From Ahrensia sp. (GTDB taxonomy: Bacteria; Pseudomonadota; Alphaproteobacteria; Rhizobiales; Rhizobiaceae): a stretch of 15,776 nucleotides of DNA. Location: assembly GCA_003233475.1 (NCBI GenBank), contig QILU01000043.1, positions 1 to 15,776 of the forward strand, given 5' to 3'. The position numbers and the translations under genes are program-made. Numbering within the stretch: position 1 is the first letter of the stretch; each line of letters opens with the position of its first letter. The notes below the pieces were generated by a model that worked only from the letters and a program-made list of their open reading frames with translations, was not told the DNA's origin and ran no database searches. Shown here piece after piece: positions 6,063 to 14,060 of the stretch.

Positions 6063-8216
6063 ATGCGCGATCCTTTTGCACCCAAGAAGAAATGGACCTC
6101 CTGGAATTGGCTCATGAATTTCGATTCGTGGGTGGATGATGCCCTGTATCGTTTCAAATCGGGCGGAGGTAAAACATGGGAATCCCTCACAATATTTTCT
6201 CGCAAATTCAGGGTTTACGGATTCAAGAAATCAATCGTAGAAATATTGTGTGAAGGGCTGACAATTGGTGTTGTCGGAGCAACCGTGATGTTGGCACTGG
6301 CAAAACCGGCGTTTGAAGAAACAGACAAAAATTGGCGCGCCAGCCAAGAATACTCTGTTACATTCTTGGATCGCTTCGGCAATGAAATCGGGAAGCGTGG
6401 TATTTTGCATGATGATGCTGAACCCCTTGATGCCCTGCCCGACCATTTCATCAAAGCCGTATTGGCAACCGAAGACAGACGGTTTTTTGAACATAATGGC
6501 ATAGATTTTTATGGTCTCATTCGCGCGATGATTGAAAACGCCAAGGCGAACTCGGTTGTTCAAGGCGGGTCAACCATAACCCAACAACTGGCGAAAAACT
6601 TATTTCTCACCAACGAACGTACATTGCAGCGCAAAATCAAAGAAGCATTTCTGGCTCTTTGGCTTGAATACAATCTTAGTAAAAAAGAGATTTTGAAACT
6701 GTATCTGGATCGCGCCTACATGGGTGGAGGAACAAACGGGGCAGCAGCGGCGTCTGAGTTTTACTTCAACAAAAACATTCGCGATGTAAACCTTGCTGAA
6801 GGGGCCATGCTCGCAGGGCTTTATAAAGCACCCTCAAAATACGCACCCCACAGAAACCTTCCGGCTGCACGCGCCCGGGCGAACGATGTTCTCACCAACA
6901 TGGTTCAGGCCAATTTCATGACAGAGGGGCAGGTAATTCACGCACGTCGCGAACCAGCCAATGTTGTCGCGAGGGATAAAACAGATTCACCAGATTACTT
7001 TTTGGATTACGCTTTTGAAAAGGTGAAAGAAATTGCAGCAGGCTTTCCCACCAACACATTAATTGTAAAAACAACACTGGATCCGAGTCTGCAGTCTGCC
7101 GCTGATGATTCCGTACAAACCCACCTTCGCCAATATGGTGAGGATTATCAGACCAATCAGGCGGCAATGGTAGTCATAGAAAATGGCGGACAGGTACGTG
7201 CCATGGTGGGCGGAAACGATTATGGGGAAAGCCAATACAACCGCGCCACAAGTGCCATGCGGCAGCCGGGCTCCTCCTTTAAGCCGTACGTTTATGCGTA
7301 CGCCATGTCACAGGGCTACAAACCTTCCAGCAAGTATAGTGCGCGTGCGGTTACTATCCGCGGCTGGACGCCCCGGAATTATGGCGGGCGTTCATTTGGA
7401 ACTGTGGATCTGACCCGGGCTTTGGTGAAGTCTATAAACACGGTTCCCGTTCGATTGGCTGAAGAATTAGGTCGCGGCGGAATTGTAGAGCTTACCAGGA
7501 AAATGGGGGTGGATTCCCCCCTTTCAGCCGAACCCGCGATGCCGCTGGGTACAAATGAAATGACCGTCATTGAACAGGCCACAGGATTTGGAGTGTTTAT
7601 GACTGGAGGCAAATCCACCAACCGCCATTCCATATTATTGATCTCAGATGCAACCGGGAAACTACTTTACGACTTCAAAAAAGACGGAACAAAACCTGTT
7701 AAGGTCCTGTCGGAAGACACCGCAAGAGCAATGAATGAAATGCTGTCTCAGGTACCTGAATGGGGTACCGGACGCCGGGCCAAGCTGGATGGTATCAGGA
7801 CAGCCGGCAAAACCGGGACAACCCAGGCGTATCGCGATGCCTGGTTTGTTGGTTACACGGGTAATTATGTGGCCGCGGTCTGGTTTGGTAACGACAATTA
7901 TGGGCCAACCAACAGATTGACCGGTGGACGCTTGCCGGCGATGACGTGGAAAAAATTTATGACCTATGCTCACAAGAATATTGATATTCGCCCCCTGCCC
8001 TTTGTGGAAGCGGAAAAATCCCAACCGAAACTTCAAGTTGTGAACGTGGATGCCGACAAACCCGCCGATATACCTGTAAACGTGGTTCGCCAAAAACCAC
8101 TATCAATCGAAAGCACGAAGCTGTTGCGCGAATTGCAAAATACACTTCGCACCGCTCCCCCTCTCAAGGCAATCACGGTATCGGCGGTTAAGGACGAAGT
8201 GCACAGGACACAGTAA
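6063..8216 (+). CDS. Class A penicillin-binding protein (PBP1A family), glycosyltransferase and transpeptidase
   Basis: A 717-residue peptidoglycan synthase that polymerises lipid II and cross-links stem peptides in the periplasm. An unusual cytoplasmic N-terminus of about 60 residues rich in Trp, Lys and Arg precedes one membrane segment (about 64-82). The GT51 domain follows with LATEDRRFFEH (catalytic Glu137), QGGSTITQQLAKNLFL (167-182) and a KEILKLYLDRAYMGGG block (208-223). The transpeptidase domain has SSFK (Ser404, Lys407), SIN (457-459) and KTGTT (583-587). All catalytic residues are present. The long cytoplasmic tail and overall sequence match a PBP subtype I know from Rhizobiales. 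The Shine-Dalgarno before the ATG at 6063 is poor; an ATG at 6114 is a possible alternative start. Confidence 0.95.
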   Translation: MRDPFAPKKKWTSWNWLMNFDSWVDDALYRFKSGGGKTWESLTIFSRKFRVYGFKKSIVEILCEGLTIGVVGATVMLALAKPAFEETDKNWRASQEYSVTFLDRFGNEIGKRGILHDDAEPLDALPDHFIKAVLATEDRRFFEHNGIDFYGLIRAMIENAKANSVVQGGSTITQQLAKNLFLTNERTLQRKIKEAFLALWLEYNLSKKEILKLYLDRAYMGGGTNGAAAASEFYFNKNIRDVNLAEGAMLAGLYKAPSKYAPHRNLPAARARANDVLTNMVQANFMTEGQVIHARREPANVVARDKTDSPDYFLDYAFEKVKEIAAGFPTNTLIVKTTLDPSLQSAADDSVQTHLRQYGEDYQTNQAAMVVIENGGQVRAMVGGNDYGESQYNRATSAMRQPGSSFKPYVYAYAMSQGYKPSSKYSARAVTIRGWTPRNYGGRSFGTVDLTRALVKSINTVPVRLAEELGRGGIVELTRKMGVDSPLSAEPAMPLGTNEMTVIEQATGFGVFMTGGKSTNRHSILLISDATGKLLYDFKKDGTKPVKVLSEDTARAMNEMLSQVPEWGTGRRAKLDGIRTAGKTGTTQAYRDAWFVGYTGNYVAAVWFGNDNYGPTNRLTGGRLPAMTWKKFMTYAHKNIDIRPLPFVEAEKSQPKLQVVNVDADKPADIPVNVVRQKPLSIESTKLLRELQNTLRTAPPLKAITVSAVKDEVHRTQ

Positions 8217-8261
8217 TGACTGAGAATTTACGCACTCTAATGCAGCCGGATATTTAGCAAC

Positions 8262-8843
8262 TTGCGGTCTTTCATTGAAATTTTATTGGTCTTAACAATT
8301 GGCCTTGGATTGGGTGGAGCTCTGTCCTGGTATTCTATTCAAAGTAATAATGGCTTTGGTGCCTTGAACATTGGTCAATGGACCGCCTGGCCGGCGGCCG
8401 GCAGCACAAGCGCTGATCCCTATACCAAAGCTAAAGTAGCAGCTGAAGGTGAAGTTCCTTTGGGAGCGGCGGAAGGGCTTACTTTTAATGCGATAACCGA
8501 TCAAGACGGAAATAAGCTACTGCTCAATTGCCAGTATCAACTTGAAGGGCAAACACCTCCCGCACGCCTGTGGACACTTTCCGCTCACCGGATGAATGGG
8601 CAATCCGTGCTGAACGAGAATGGCAATGCCGTCAAAATTATCTCCCAATCAATTTTGAGGGAACCCGGCGGGCGCTTTATTATACGAACCGGACCAAAGC
8701 TTGTATCAGGCAATTGGTTGAAAACATCCGGCCCTGAGCCCTTTCAGCTGGTTTTTCGTCTTTATGACAGTCCGATTACCAGCACCAGCGGGATCGTGGA
8801 TCCGGAAATGCCATCCTTGGAATTACTGGAGTGCAGCCCGTGA
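8262..8843 (+). CDS. DUF1214 domain protein, N-terminally membrane anchored
   Basis: A 193-residue protein with one hydrophobic segment at about 6-24, probably an uncleaved anchor with the rest in the periplasm. The body matches DUF1214: DPYTKAKVAAEGEVPLGAAE (52-71), CQYQLEGQTPPARLWTLSAH (90-109), GPKLVSGNWLKTSG and LVFRLYDSPI. Function is unknown. The start is a TTG; an in-frame TAA lies eight codons upstream with no ATG or GTG in between, and the TTG places the membrane segment at the very N-terminus. It lies 45 bases behind the PBP gene and is coupled to the next gene by a GTGA overlap, so the three may be co-transcribed. Confidence 0.88.
   Translation: MRSFIEILLVLTIGLGLGGALSWYSIQSNNGFGALNIGQWTAWPAAGSTSADPYTKAKVAAEGEVPLGAAEGLTFNAITDQDGNKLLLNCQYQLEGQTPPARLWTLSAHRMNGQSVLNENGNAVKIISQSILREPGGRFIIRTGPKLVSGNWLKTSGPEPFQLVFRLYDSPITSTSGIVDPEMPSLELLECSP
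8828..8831 (+). promoter_or_regulatory. Shine-Dalgarno supporting the GTG start at 8840
   Basis: GGAG lies eight bases before GTG 8840, while GTG 8831 has only an abutting GGA. This favours the GTGA-coupled start for the DUF1254 protein. Confidence 0.6.
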
Positions 8844-9409
8844 AGCGGCTGCTCTACATTACAACGGTCGGCCTTGTTTTGGCCGGCATAGTGCATATTC
8901 TAATTGTGCTGCTGATACCCTCCTACGCCACAAAAGATGCCTGGGCGAAATTGGAGCAGGTGGGTGAACCCTGGCAATTTTCCATTGTTGCTCAACCGGG
9001 AAGCGATACTGCTCAATTGCCCTTTGTCGATCCCTCTTTTGGAATTGCGGCGTGCCGATTTAATCTCAACGAGGCACCGCTAATTGTAGAGACAAAAGGT
9101 GAATTGCCTTTTTGGTCCGTTGCGCTGTTTGATCGGCAGGGGCGCAATATTTATAGCTTTAATAATCGTACCGCAATTGAACGGCAACTTTCGTTGATAG
9201 TTGTTAATGCAGTGCAAATGGCTCAGATAAGGAAAAACCCGCCAGAACAGGTCGACAAATCGGTGCTTGTTCAATCTGTGTCCAATCAAGGGTTTATTTT
9301 GATCCGAGCGCTTGAAGCAGACTCCAGTTGGAAATCTGCTGTGTCTAAGTTCCTCAACGATGCATCATGCGAGAAATTCGATATAATTTTGGAAGAAGAA
9401 AATACTTAG
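8840..9409 (+). CDS. DUF1254 domain protein, N-terminally membrane anchored
   Basis: A 189-residue protein with a strong N-terminal membrane segment (about residues 9-27) and a predicted periplasmic domain. It carries DPSFGIAACRFNL and LPFWSVALFDRQGRNIYSFN, which I associate with the short rhizobial DUF1254 proteins that accompany DUF1214 proteins. In many other bacteria DUF1254 and DUF1214 are fused in one polypeptide; here they are separate neighbours, which suggests they act together. Function is unknown. The chosen GTG at 8840 overlaps the upstream stop (GTGA). The in-frame GTG at 8831 would add three residues. Confidence 0.86.
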   Translation: MKRLLYITTVGLVLAGIVHILIVLLIPSYATKDAWAKLEQVGEPWQFSIVAQPGSDTAQLPFVDPSFGIAACRFNLNEAPLIVETKGELPFWSVALFDRQGRNIYSFNNRTAIERQLSLIVVNAVQMAQIRKNPPEQVDKSVLVQSVSNQGFILIRALEADSSWKSAVSKFLNDASCEKFDIILEEENT

Positions 9410-9443
9410 CGCGTTAGGTGTCGTGAGATTTGATTTGAGTATC

Positions 9444-9644
9444 CTAATTGCTCTTAGGCAATGGCGACAACTTCGACCGGCGAAGATTGTTTTCCAGCTT
9501 ATCGGCGAGGCCATCGGCATGGCGCTCATAACGCACTCCTGGAAAAATAATAACTTCTGCTTCGGATTCCAGCCCCACGGGCTTGGAACCACGAGCCGAG
9601 CGCGTACGGCAACTTTTCCCCACAAGTTTCAATATATCCGCCAT
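9444..9644 (-). CDS. Small conserved hypothetical protein (66 aa)
   Basis: A short basic, soluble-looking protein starting MADILKLVGK and carrying AEVIIFPGVRYERH at about 29-42, a motif I know from small uncharacterised proteins of Rhizobiales. No membrane segment and no cysteine pair are seen, and I cannot suggest a function. I chose the ATG at 9644 because GAAAG lies five bases upstream; a TTG at 9659 would add MNESA. The gene converges on the DUF1254 gene (34 bases between stops) and diverges from the DUF2336 gene. Confidence 0.65.
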   Translation of the reverse strand: MADILKLVGKSCRTRSARGSKPVGLESEAEVIIFPGVRYERHADGLADKLENNLRRSKLSPLPKSN

Positions 9645-9789
9645 GGCACTTTCGTTCAATTAGAGAATTCACTTCCGCATCGGGCGCAATGAACGCAATA
9701 AAATTCAGCATGGCCGCTTATGGTTAACAGATTGCTAAACATTTTTGGGGCATGGTCGGCGCAAGACTCGTTTTCAGGAAACCACTTCC
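9645..9789. promoter_or_regulatory. Divergent intergenic region with a CtrA-like box
   Basis: These 145 bases must hold the promoters of the 66-residue protein and the DUF2336 gene. TTAA-CAGATTG-CTAA at 9724-9738 differs by one base from the CtrA core TTAA-N7-TTAA, about 52 bases upstream of the DUF2336 start. No clear -35/-10 pair was found by eye. A single near-match in AT-rich DNA is weak evidence. Confidence 0.3.
9776..9781 (+). promoter_or_regulatory. Shine-Dalgarno deciding the DUF2336 start
   Basis: AGGAAA is centred about ten bases before ATG 9790 and supports this start over the in-frame TTG at 9745, which lacks such a site. Confidence 0.55.
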
Positions 9790-10878
9790 ATGCTCGCTGC
9801 AGCTCACCGCGCCAGTTCAAACAATTCAATATCCCCACCAGTGGTGGCTGAACCACAGACCAGAGATGAGTTGTTATCGCTGGCAACCGAAAGGTTTTGC
9901 AGCGCAACAGAGCACGACCGTTTTTCCAGCGAGCAATATAAAGAAGCATTTTATCTTCTCATCGGCACGGTAGGCACAGCAACAAAACAAAAAATTGCCC
10001 AAATTATCTCCGATTGTGATTACACACCGCGCTCCATCGCGCTCTATTTCGCCTTGGAGCCAGTGCACATCGCAAGGCCGATACTAAGTTCATCGCGAAC
10101 ACTGGGGCAGCTTGATTTGCTGCGTATTGTTGAAATGAAAAGCGACGAGCATTCAGCTATTGTTGCAACGCGGCCTGATATCGGACCAACGCTGATTAAG
10201 CGATTGAAACGGTTGAACAGTGATACGGTAAATTCAGCCCTGGCCGATAATTTCGCCCTGCCTTCAGACATGACCGAGCACGGGGTGGAAACACTGTTTG
10301 CTCCAATTGAAGAGGATAGTGTAAATATTCCGGTTGCCGCCAAAAATACAGAACTGACAAGCGCTGAGAACAATCTACTGGCAGCCGCTGCCCGTGGTGG
10401 AAATTTAGATATTGCCGTGAAGAGCCCGAGCGTCAAACCTCTTGCAATTGAAAATTTTGCCCAGGTTTTCGAGCGGGCGGCGATCGCGAGAAGTCGACAG
10501 GCGATGGTGGTACTCATGCAAAAACACAAAGGATTGCATGCGCTAACGGCACATCAAATTTTAGATGATAAGAGCGGTGACACCCTGGCCGTTTTTCTTC
10601 GAGCGGCAGATGTACCAGCTGCGCAGGCTAACCGTATCCAATTGCTTTCTCAGCCTGCGATCGGTCTGTCCGTGCAAAATGCTGCGCGAACAATTCGCTT
10701 CTATGCCAAATTGAAGAAAGAAACCTGCCTGGCCGCGATTGAAGAATGGCCAAAACAAAAAGGCTATGGCGTAAGACATGTAGGTTTTACCGAAGAGGGA
10801 AAACCGTTACGAACAGAGACAACTTCTGCTGGTTCAACCGATGTCGCAAATACGGAACACGCGAAACTTACGGGTTAG
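9790..10878 (+). CDS. DUF2336 domain protein
   Basis: A 362-residue soluble protein, predicted almost entirely helical, with HEAT-like repetition. Family-typical stretches are TRDELLSLATERFCSA near residue 25-40, SEQYKEAFYLLIGTVG, CDYTPRSIALYFALEP, HIARPILSSSRTLGQLDLL, and the C-terminal ARTIRFYAKLKKETCLAAIE. DUF2336 proteins are widespread in alphaproteobacteria and of unknown function. No signal peptide or membrane segment is seen. The last 11 bases overlap the 3' end of the convergent DUF1491 gene, leaving no room for a terminator between them. Confidence 0.88.
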   Translation: MLAAAHRASSNNSISPPVVAEPQTRDELLSLATERFCSATEHDRFSSEQYKEAFYLLIGTVGTATKQKIAQIISDCDYTPRSIALYFALEPVHIARPILSSSRTLGQLDLLRIVEMKSDEHSAIVATRPDIGPTLIKRLKRLNSDTVNSALADNFALPSDMTEHGVETLFAPIEEDSVNIPVAAKNTELTSAENNLLAAAARGGNLDIAVKSPSVKPLAIENFAQVFERAAIARSRQAMVVLMQKHKGLHALTAHQILDDKSGDTLAVFLRAADVPAAQANRIQLLSQPAIGLSVQNAARTIRFYAKLKKETCLAAIEEWPKQKGYGVRHVGFTEEGKPLRTETTSAGSTDVANTEHAKLTG

Positions 10879-11227
10879 AATCCTCGTCCTCAATTATCTG
10901 ATCAACAAAACAACGGCCTTCGCGGTCTTCTATTTCTATGACCCAGATGTCTGGATCAAATTTTCGCTCCCGTGAGATTTTTTCGTTTATTTCGCGCTCA
11001 GAAGCGTTTTTTAGAAGCCACTCGAACTGTCGTGAAGTATCACCTGCATCATCATAAGCTATCTGAGGCGCAGGCCCCAACAGGGCAAGCGTTCCACTGA
11101 GATTATTCGTAACAACAAAAATGGCGCCTGCTTCCGCGGCCCCTTTATGAGCCACGGCAACAAAGGCACCACCGGCCTGGGCGCGCCGTAAAAGCGCCCC
11201 GACCCAAAATTCAGATGTTACGCGCAA
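10868..11227 (-). CDS. DUF1491 family protein
   Basis: About 119 residues. The N-terminal RVTSEFWVGALLRRAQAGGA, then KGAAEAGAIFVV, LLGPAPQIAYD and the C-terminal DPDIWVIEIEDREGR match the DUF1491 family, whose function is unknown. I place the start at TTG 11227, because the family begins M-R-(L/V)-T-S-E-F-W and AGCGGA lies a few bases upstream, four bases after the stop of the preceding gene. The in-frame GTG at 11260 would add 11 residues and overlap that gene by 29 bases. It is the third gene of the kinase operon and is convergent with the DUF2336 gene. Confidence 0.87.
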   Translation of the reverse strand: MRVTSEFWVGALLRRAQAGGAFVAVAHKGAAEAGAIFVVTNNLSGTLALLGPAPQIAYDDAGDTSRQFEWLLKNASEREINEKISRERKFDPDIWVIEIEDREGRCFVDQIIEDEDSNP

Positions 11228-11231
11228 AGGG

Positions 11232-12014
11232 TTATCCGCTGGTATAGGCTCCGATTTCACGAAGCTTTTTCAAAACTCCGTTCGAAGGTTTGCCGGTGAT
11301 TTTCATCCCATAATCCAACTGAAAGCGTTGTATTGCGGTTGCGGTTTGTTGTCCCATTTTACCGTCAACTTTCAAATCATCATAACCGTAGGTTCTTAAA
11401 CCGGATTGTATTTTTGCGATCAGACCATCAGGATGCACTGCCTTTTTAATAGACGAAACTTTAACAGTCTTTACCTTGATCGGTGCTTGCGCCAACCCAT
11501 TCGTTTTTGGAACCGGCACTTCCTCGGGTCGGGCAGAAGCGGACATCAAAACCTGCGTCAACAAACGAACAGATGCAACACCGTCTTGCTTCAGGCTGTT
11601 ATCGCCTTGAAAAATTGAGATGGCTTTCTTGGTGAGCGAGCCATAAACCCCATCAAGTTTACCGGTATAATAACCGCGAACAGAAAGAGCTGTTTGCACT
11701 TCCCGCAGCAGTTCTTTTGAAGAAGCAGTTACCTGGGAGCTGTGTTTGTTGCGCTTATGGGGTTTAACAATTGCTACATCTGCGGGCTTGGCCTTTGGCG
11801 TGATGGACTTTACCAGAACCTCATTTCGCGTTGAAAAAAGCGGCGACGGGTGTTTGCCGGGTTGATACCAAACCGCATTCACAAAAATGCTTGTCATGAC
11901 AACAACTGAAAGCACCGCACCACCGCAAAGACTTTGGTGATCCTTCAAAAACTGTATTGCAGGATGCGAGGAAGTGGAAGAATTACTAAGGCCTTCAGGC
12001 CGATATGCGTACAT
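11232..12014 (-). CDS. Membrane-anchored protein with two peptidoglycan-binding domains
   Basis: A 260-residue protein: a cytoplasmic N-terminus of about 30 residues, one membrane segment (about 31-50), a Pro/Lys-rich linker, then two PG_binding_1 repeats at about 101-157 (VQTALSVRGYYTGKLDGVYG) and 198-252 (IQSGLRTYGYDDLKVDGKMG). The periplasmic part should contact the cell wall; no enzymatic domain is visible. ATG 12014 is preceded by AGGAGA at ideal spacing, so the upstream in-frame start at 12131 is rejected. The start overlaps the kinase 3' end by 20 bases and the DUF1491 gene follows within four bases, so the three form an operon. A link between envelope status and the kinase is possible but not shown. 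Confidence 0.88.
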   Translation of the reverse strand: MYAYRPEGLSNSSTSSHPAIQFLKDHQSLCGGAVLSVVVMTSIFVNAVWYQPGKHPSPLFSTRNEVLVKSITPKAKPADVAIVKPHKRNKHSSQVTASSKELLREVQTALSVRGYYTGKLDGVYGSLTKKAISIFQGDNSLKQDGVASVRLLTQVLMSASARPEEVPVPKTNGLAQAPIKVKTVKVSSIKKAVHPDGLIAKIQSGLRTYGYDDLKVDGKMGQQTATAIQRFQLDYGMKITGKPSNGVLKKLREIGAYTSG

Positions 12015-13845
12015 GGCTGTCTCCTTTTTTGAGCGATTTGGACGATTGAATTTTAGATTTAGATTTGCGTGGGGAAATTGCGTTGAGATGCACAAGCTGC
12101 GCTTCTTCATTTGCCGGAACGGGCTTTGCAATCTGGGCTTTGAGAGGAAGAGTTATGGTAACCGTCGTTCCTTTTCCCACCGTGCTTTTGATATCGAATT
12201 CGCCATTGTGCAGAGCAACAAGCCCTTTCACTACGGAAAGGCCCAATCCGCTGCCCTCATATTCCCGATCATGCCCGTGATCGCCTTGCATGAACGACTG
12301 GCCAATTGTGGAGAGGAAATTTTCTTCAATTCCAATGCCGGTATCTTTGACCCGTAATTTTAGGGAGCGGCCATGTTGATGGGCGCTTACTCTTACGGTT
12401 CCACCCTTCGGGGAAAATTTAATGGCGTTGGATACCAGGTTGATCAATATCTGTTGGCAGGAACGCCGGTCGGCGTTTAATTCCGGTAATGTTGGCAATA
12501 CATCACACAACACAATTACTTCAGCTTTTGCCGCCATTGGCTGCAGCATTTTTATTGTTGCATCGGCAATATCTATTGCAGCGAAGGTCTCCAAAGAAAG
12601 TTCATACCTGCCGGCCTCGATGCGAGAAATGTCGAGCAAATCGTCCACAACATTAAGTAAATGCTCCCCGGATTCATGAATCAATCCAACATATTCATGG
12701 TGGCGCTCATGGGGCAATTTACCGAATATTTCCTGCTTCAAAATATCTGAAAACCCAAGAATGGCATTCAAGGGAGTTTTCAATTCATGGCTCATTGTGG
12801 TCAAAAACCGCCTTTGGGCCAGATTGGCCTCCTCAGCATTTTCTGCGGCTTGTTTGATTATGGCTTCTTTTTCTTTCGCCTCAGTGATGTCACGGGTGAC
12901 AGAAACAACTTCAATCTGGCCGGTGATGGGGTCCTTCGCCGGGCGGCAACGCATTTCTACCTGTTTCCAAACCCTGTCTCCGCTTCCTTTACAGCGAATA
13001 CGAAACTGGCAGGACTGACTTTTTCCGTCATGGGCGGCGTTCGATAAACTCTTTAGAAAAATTATCCTGTCCTGAAGATGTATCTTTTCGAACATGCCGG
13101 ATTTCAACAGACCCGAAGCCGGTGTCCCAAACAACGGTCTTGCTGCAGGAGACGCAAACAGCGTTGCTCCATTGGCGTCGTGACGGGTAATAAGGTCGGT
13201 GGCGTTATCGGCGAGCAGGCGAAAACGATTTTTCTCGACCACCAACCGCGCGTTGCTCCGTGCTTCGAAAGCGCCAATTCTTAAGGCAATAGAAATCGTA
13301 TAAATTGCAGCAATGAGAGCCGGTATCCCAGAGCTATCCGGAATAAATGTTGTCAGTTCCGCGCTTACCATTGAAGGCGCGGCGACTACGCCAAAACCGG
13401 CTGCTACTGCTAAAAATATTCCAAAATAAGCGCCACTTCTGCCGCTACGAATTGCTGCTTCCAGCGGTAAAATAAACAGTAGCGGCAAGAAATTAGAGCC
13501 CGCGCCACCGGTTAAAAGGCTCAAGGTAATAATAATCAAAGCGACCGAAACAAGCAGGCCTTTTATTCCCCAATCCAGCCTTCCCGTTTTAGAAACCAGA
13601 TAGGACCAGAACAAAGGCAAGGTAAAAGCGCTAAATAATCCGGCGGCTAACCCGGAAATCGACCCGTTAATTGCCAAATAGGCGGGAGCGGCCAGCACAG
13701 CGATACTGCCCATTATTGCCTGGGAGGATATGAACCTGGAATGTTCCTCAAAAGCATCATCCGCCGCTTCCACGGAGGGATGCACCCAACGCCCGGCGGC
13801 GCGCACAAATGACCAATTGAACAATTTTGAAATCGAGAAACGCAA
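11995..13845 (-). CDS. PAS-domain sensor histidine kinase, DivJ/PleC-like
   Basis: A 616-residue membrane kinase. About six hydrophobic segments lie between residues 44 and 190, with little periplasmic sequence. A PAS domain follows at about 205-320, ending in SVTRDITEAK. The HisKA domain has MSHELKTPLN with phosphoacceptor His353, and the segment FGKL...Y..LIH.SGEHLL...DDLLDISRIEAG typical of the DivJ/PleC/PdhS group that acts on DivK. The HATPase has the N box (Asn473), DTGIGI (501-506) and GSGLGLS (531-537). The C-terminus (about 570-616) is basic, Ser/Lys-rich and not conserved in my knowledge. No receiver domain is present. The start is TTG with GAGGA six bases upstream. First gene of a kinase, wall-binding protein, DUF1491 operon. 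The DivJ assignment is inference from the HisKA region and topology. Confidence 0.88.
   Translation of the reverse strand: MRFSISKLFNWSFVRAAGRWVHPSVEAADDAFEEHSRFISSQAIMGSIAVLAAPAYLAINGSISGLAAGLFSAFTLPLFWSYLVSKTGRLDWGIKGLLVSVALIIITLSLLTGGAGSNFLPLLFILPLEAAIRSGRSGAYFGIFLAVAAGFGVVAAPSMVSAELTTFIPDSSGIPALIAAIYTISIALRIGAFEARSNARLVVEKNRFRLLADNATDLITRHDANGATLFASPAARPLFGTPASGLLKSGMFEKIHLQDRIIFLKSLSNAAHDGKSQSCQFRIRCKGSGDRVWKQVEMRCRPAKDPITGQIEVVSVTRDITEAKEKEAIIKQAAENAEEANLAQRRFLTTMSHELKTPLNAILGFSDILKQEIFGKLPHERHHEYVGLIHESGEHLLNVVDDLLDISRIEAGRYELSLETFAAIDIADATIKMLQPMAAKAEVIVLCDVLPTLPELNADRRSCQQILINLVSNAIKFSPKGGTVRVSAHQHGRSLKLRVKDTGIGIEENFLSTIGQSFMQGDHGHDREYEGSGLGLSVVKGLVALHNGEFDIKSTVGKGTTVTITLPLKAQIAKPVPANEEAQLVHLNAISPRKSKSKIQSSKSLKKGDSHVRISA
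12020..12025 (-). promoter_or_regulatory. Strong Shine-Dalgarno for the peptidoglycan-binding protein
   Basis: Minus-strand AGGAGA sits five bases before ATG 12014, inside the kinase 3' end. It fixes the start and excludes the longer reading from 12131. Confidence 0.75.
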
Positions 13846-13851
13846 TACAAA

Positions 13852-13856
13852 TCCTC
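13852..13856 (-). promoter_or_regulatory. Shine-Dalgarno supporting the TTG start of the kinase
   Basis: Minus-strand GAGGA lies six bases before TTG 13845. No better in-frame ATG occurs near the first hydrophobic segment. Confidence 0.55.
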
Positions 13857-13975
13857 ATCGCACACATACAGGTGCAACTCATGGTGTGGAACTTCGCACA
13901 GGGACTTTAACGGAAAACTAATCATGCGGACCAAAGGGCGAATTAATCCAAGAAAACCCGAATAGAAGGTGGTTT

Positions 13976-13992
13976 TTAACCGGGATGGTTAA
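13976..13992. repeat. Perfect inverted repeat TTAACC-N5-GGTTAA
   Basis: Six-base arms with a five-base spacer form a dyad about 131 bases upstream of the kinase start. It resembles an operator for a dimeric regulator. The TTAA halves are separated by nine bases instead of the seven of a CtrA box, so CtrA binding is not supported as such. Confidence 0.5.
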
Positions 13993-14060
13993 TGCTTCGT
14001 TACTCCATGAACAGAAGCGTTCCTTCCCGAGGGCAAAACGGATAAAAACCACGCAAATTA

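Noticed and set aside
12015..12131. A 39-residue extension of the peptidoglycan-binding protein
   Set aside because: It overlaps the kinase gene deeply, while ATG 12014 has an ideal Shine-Dalgarno.
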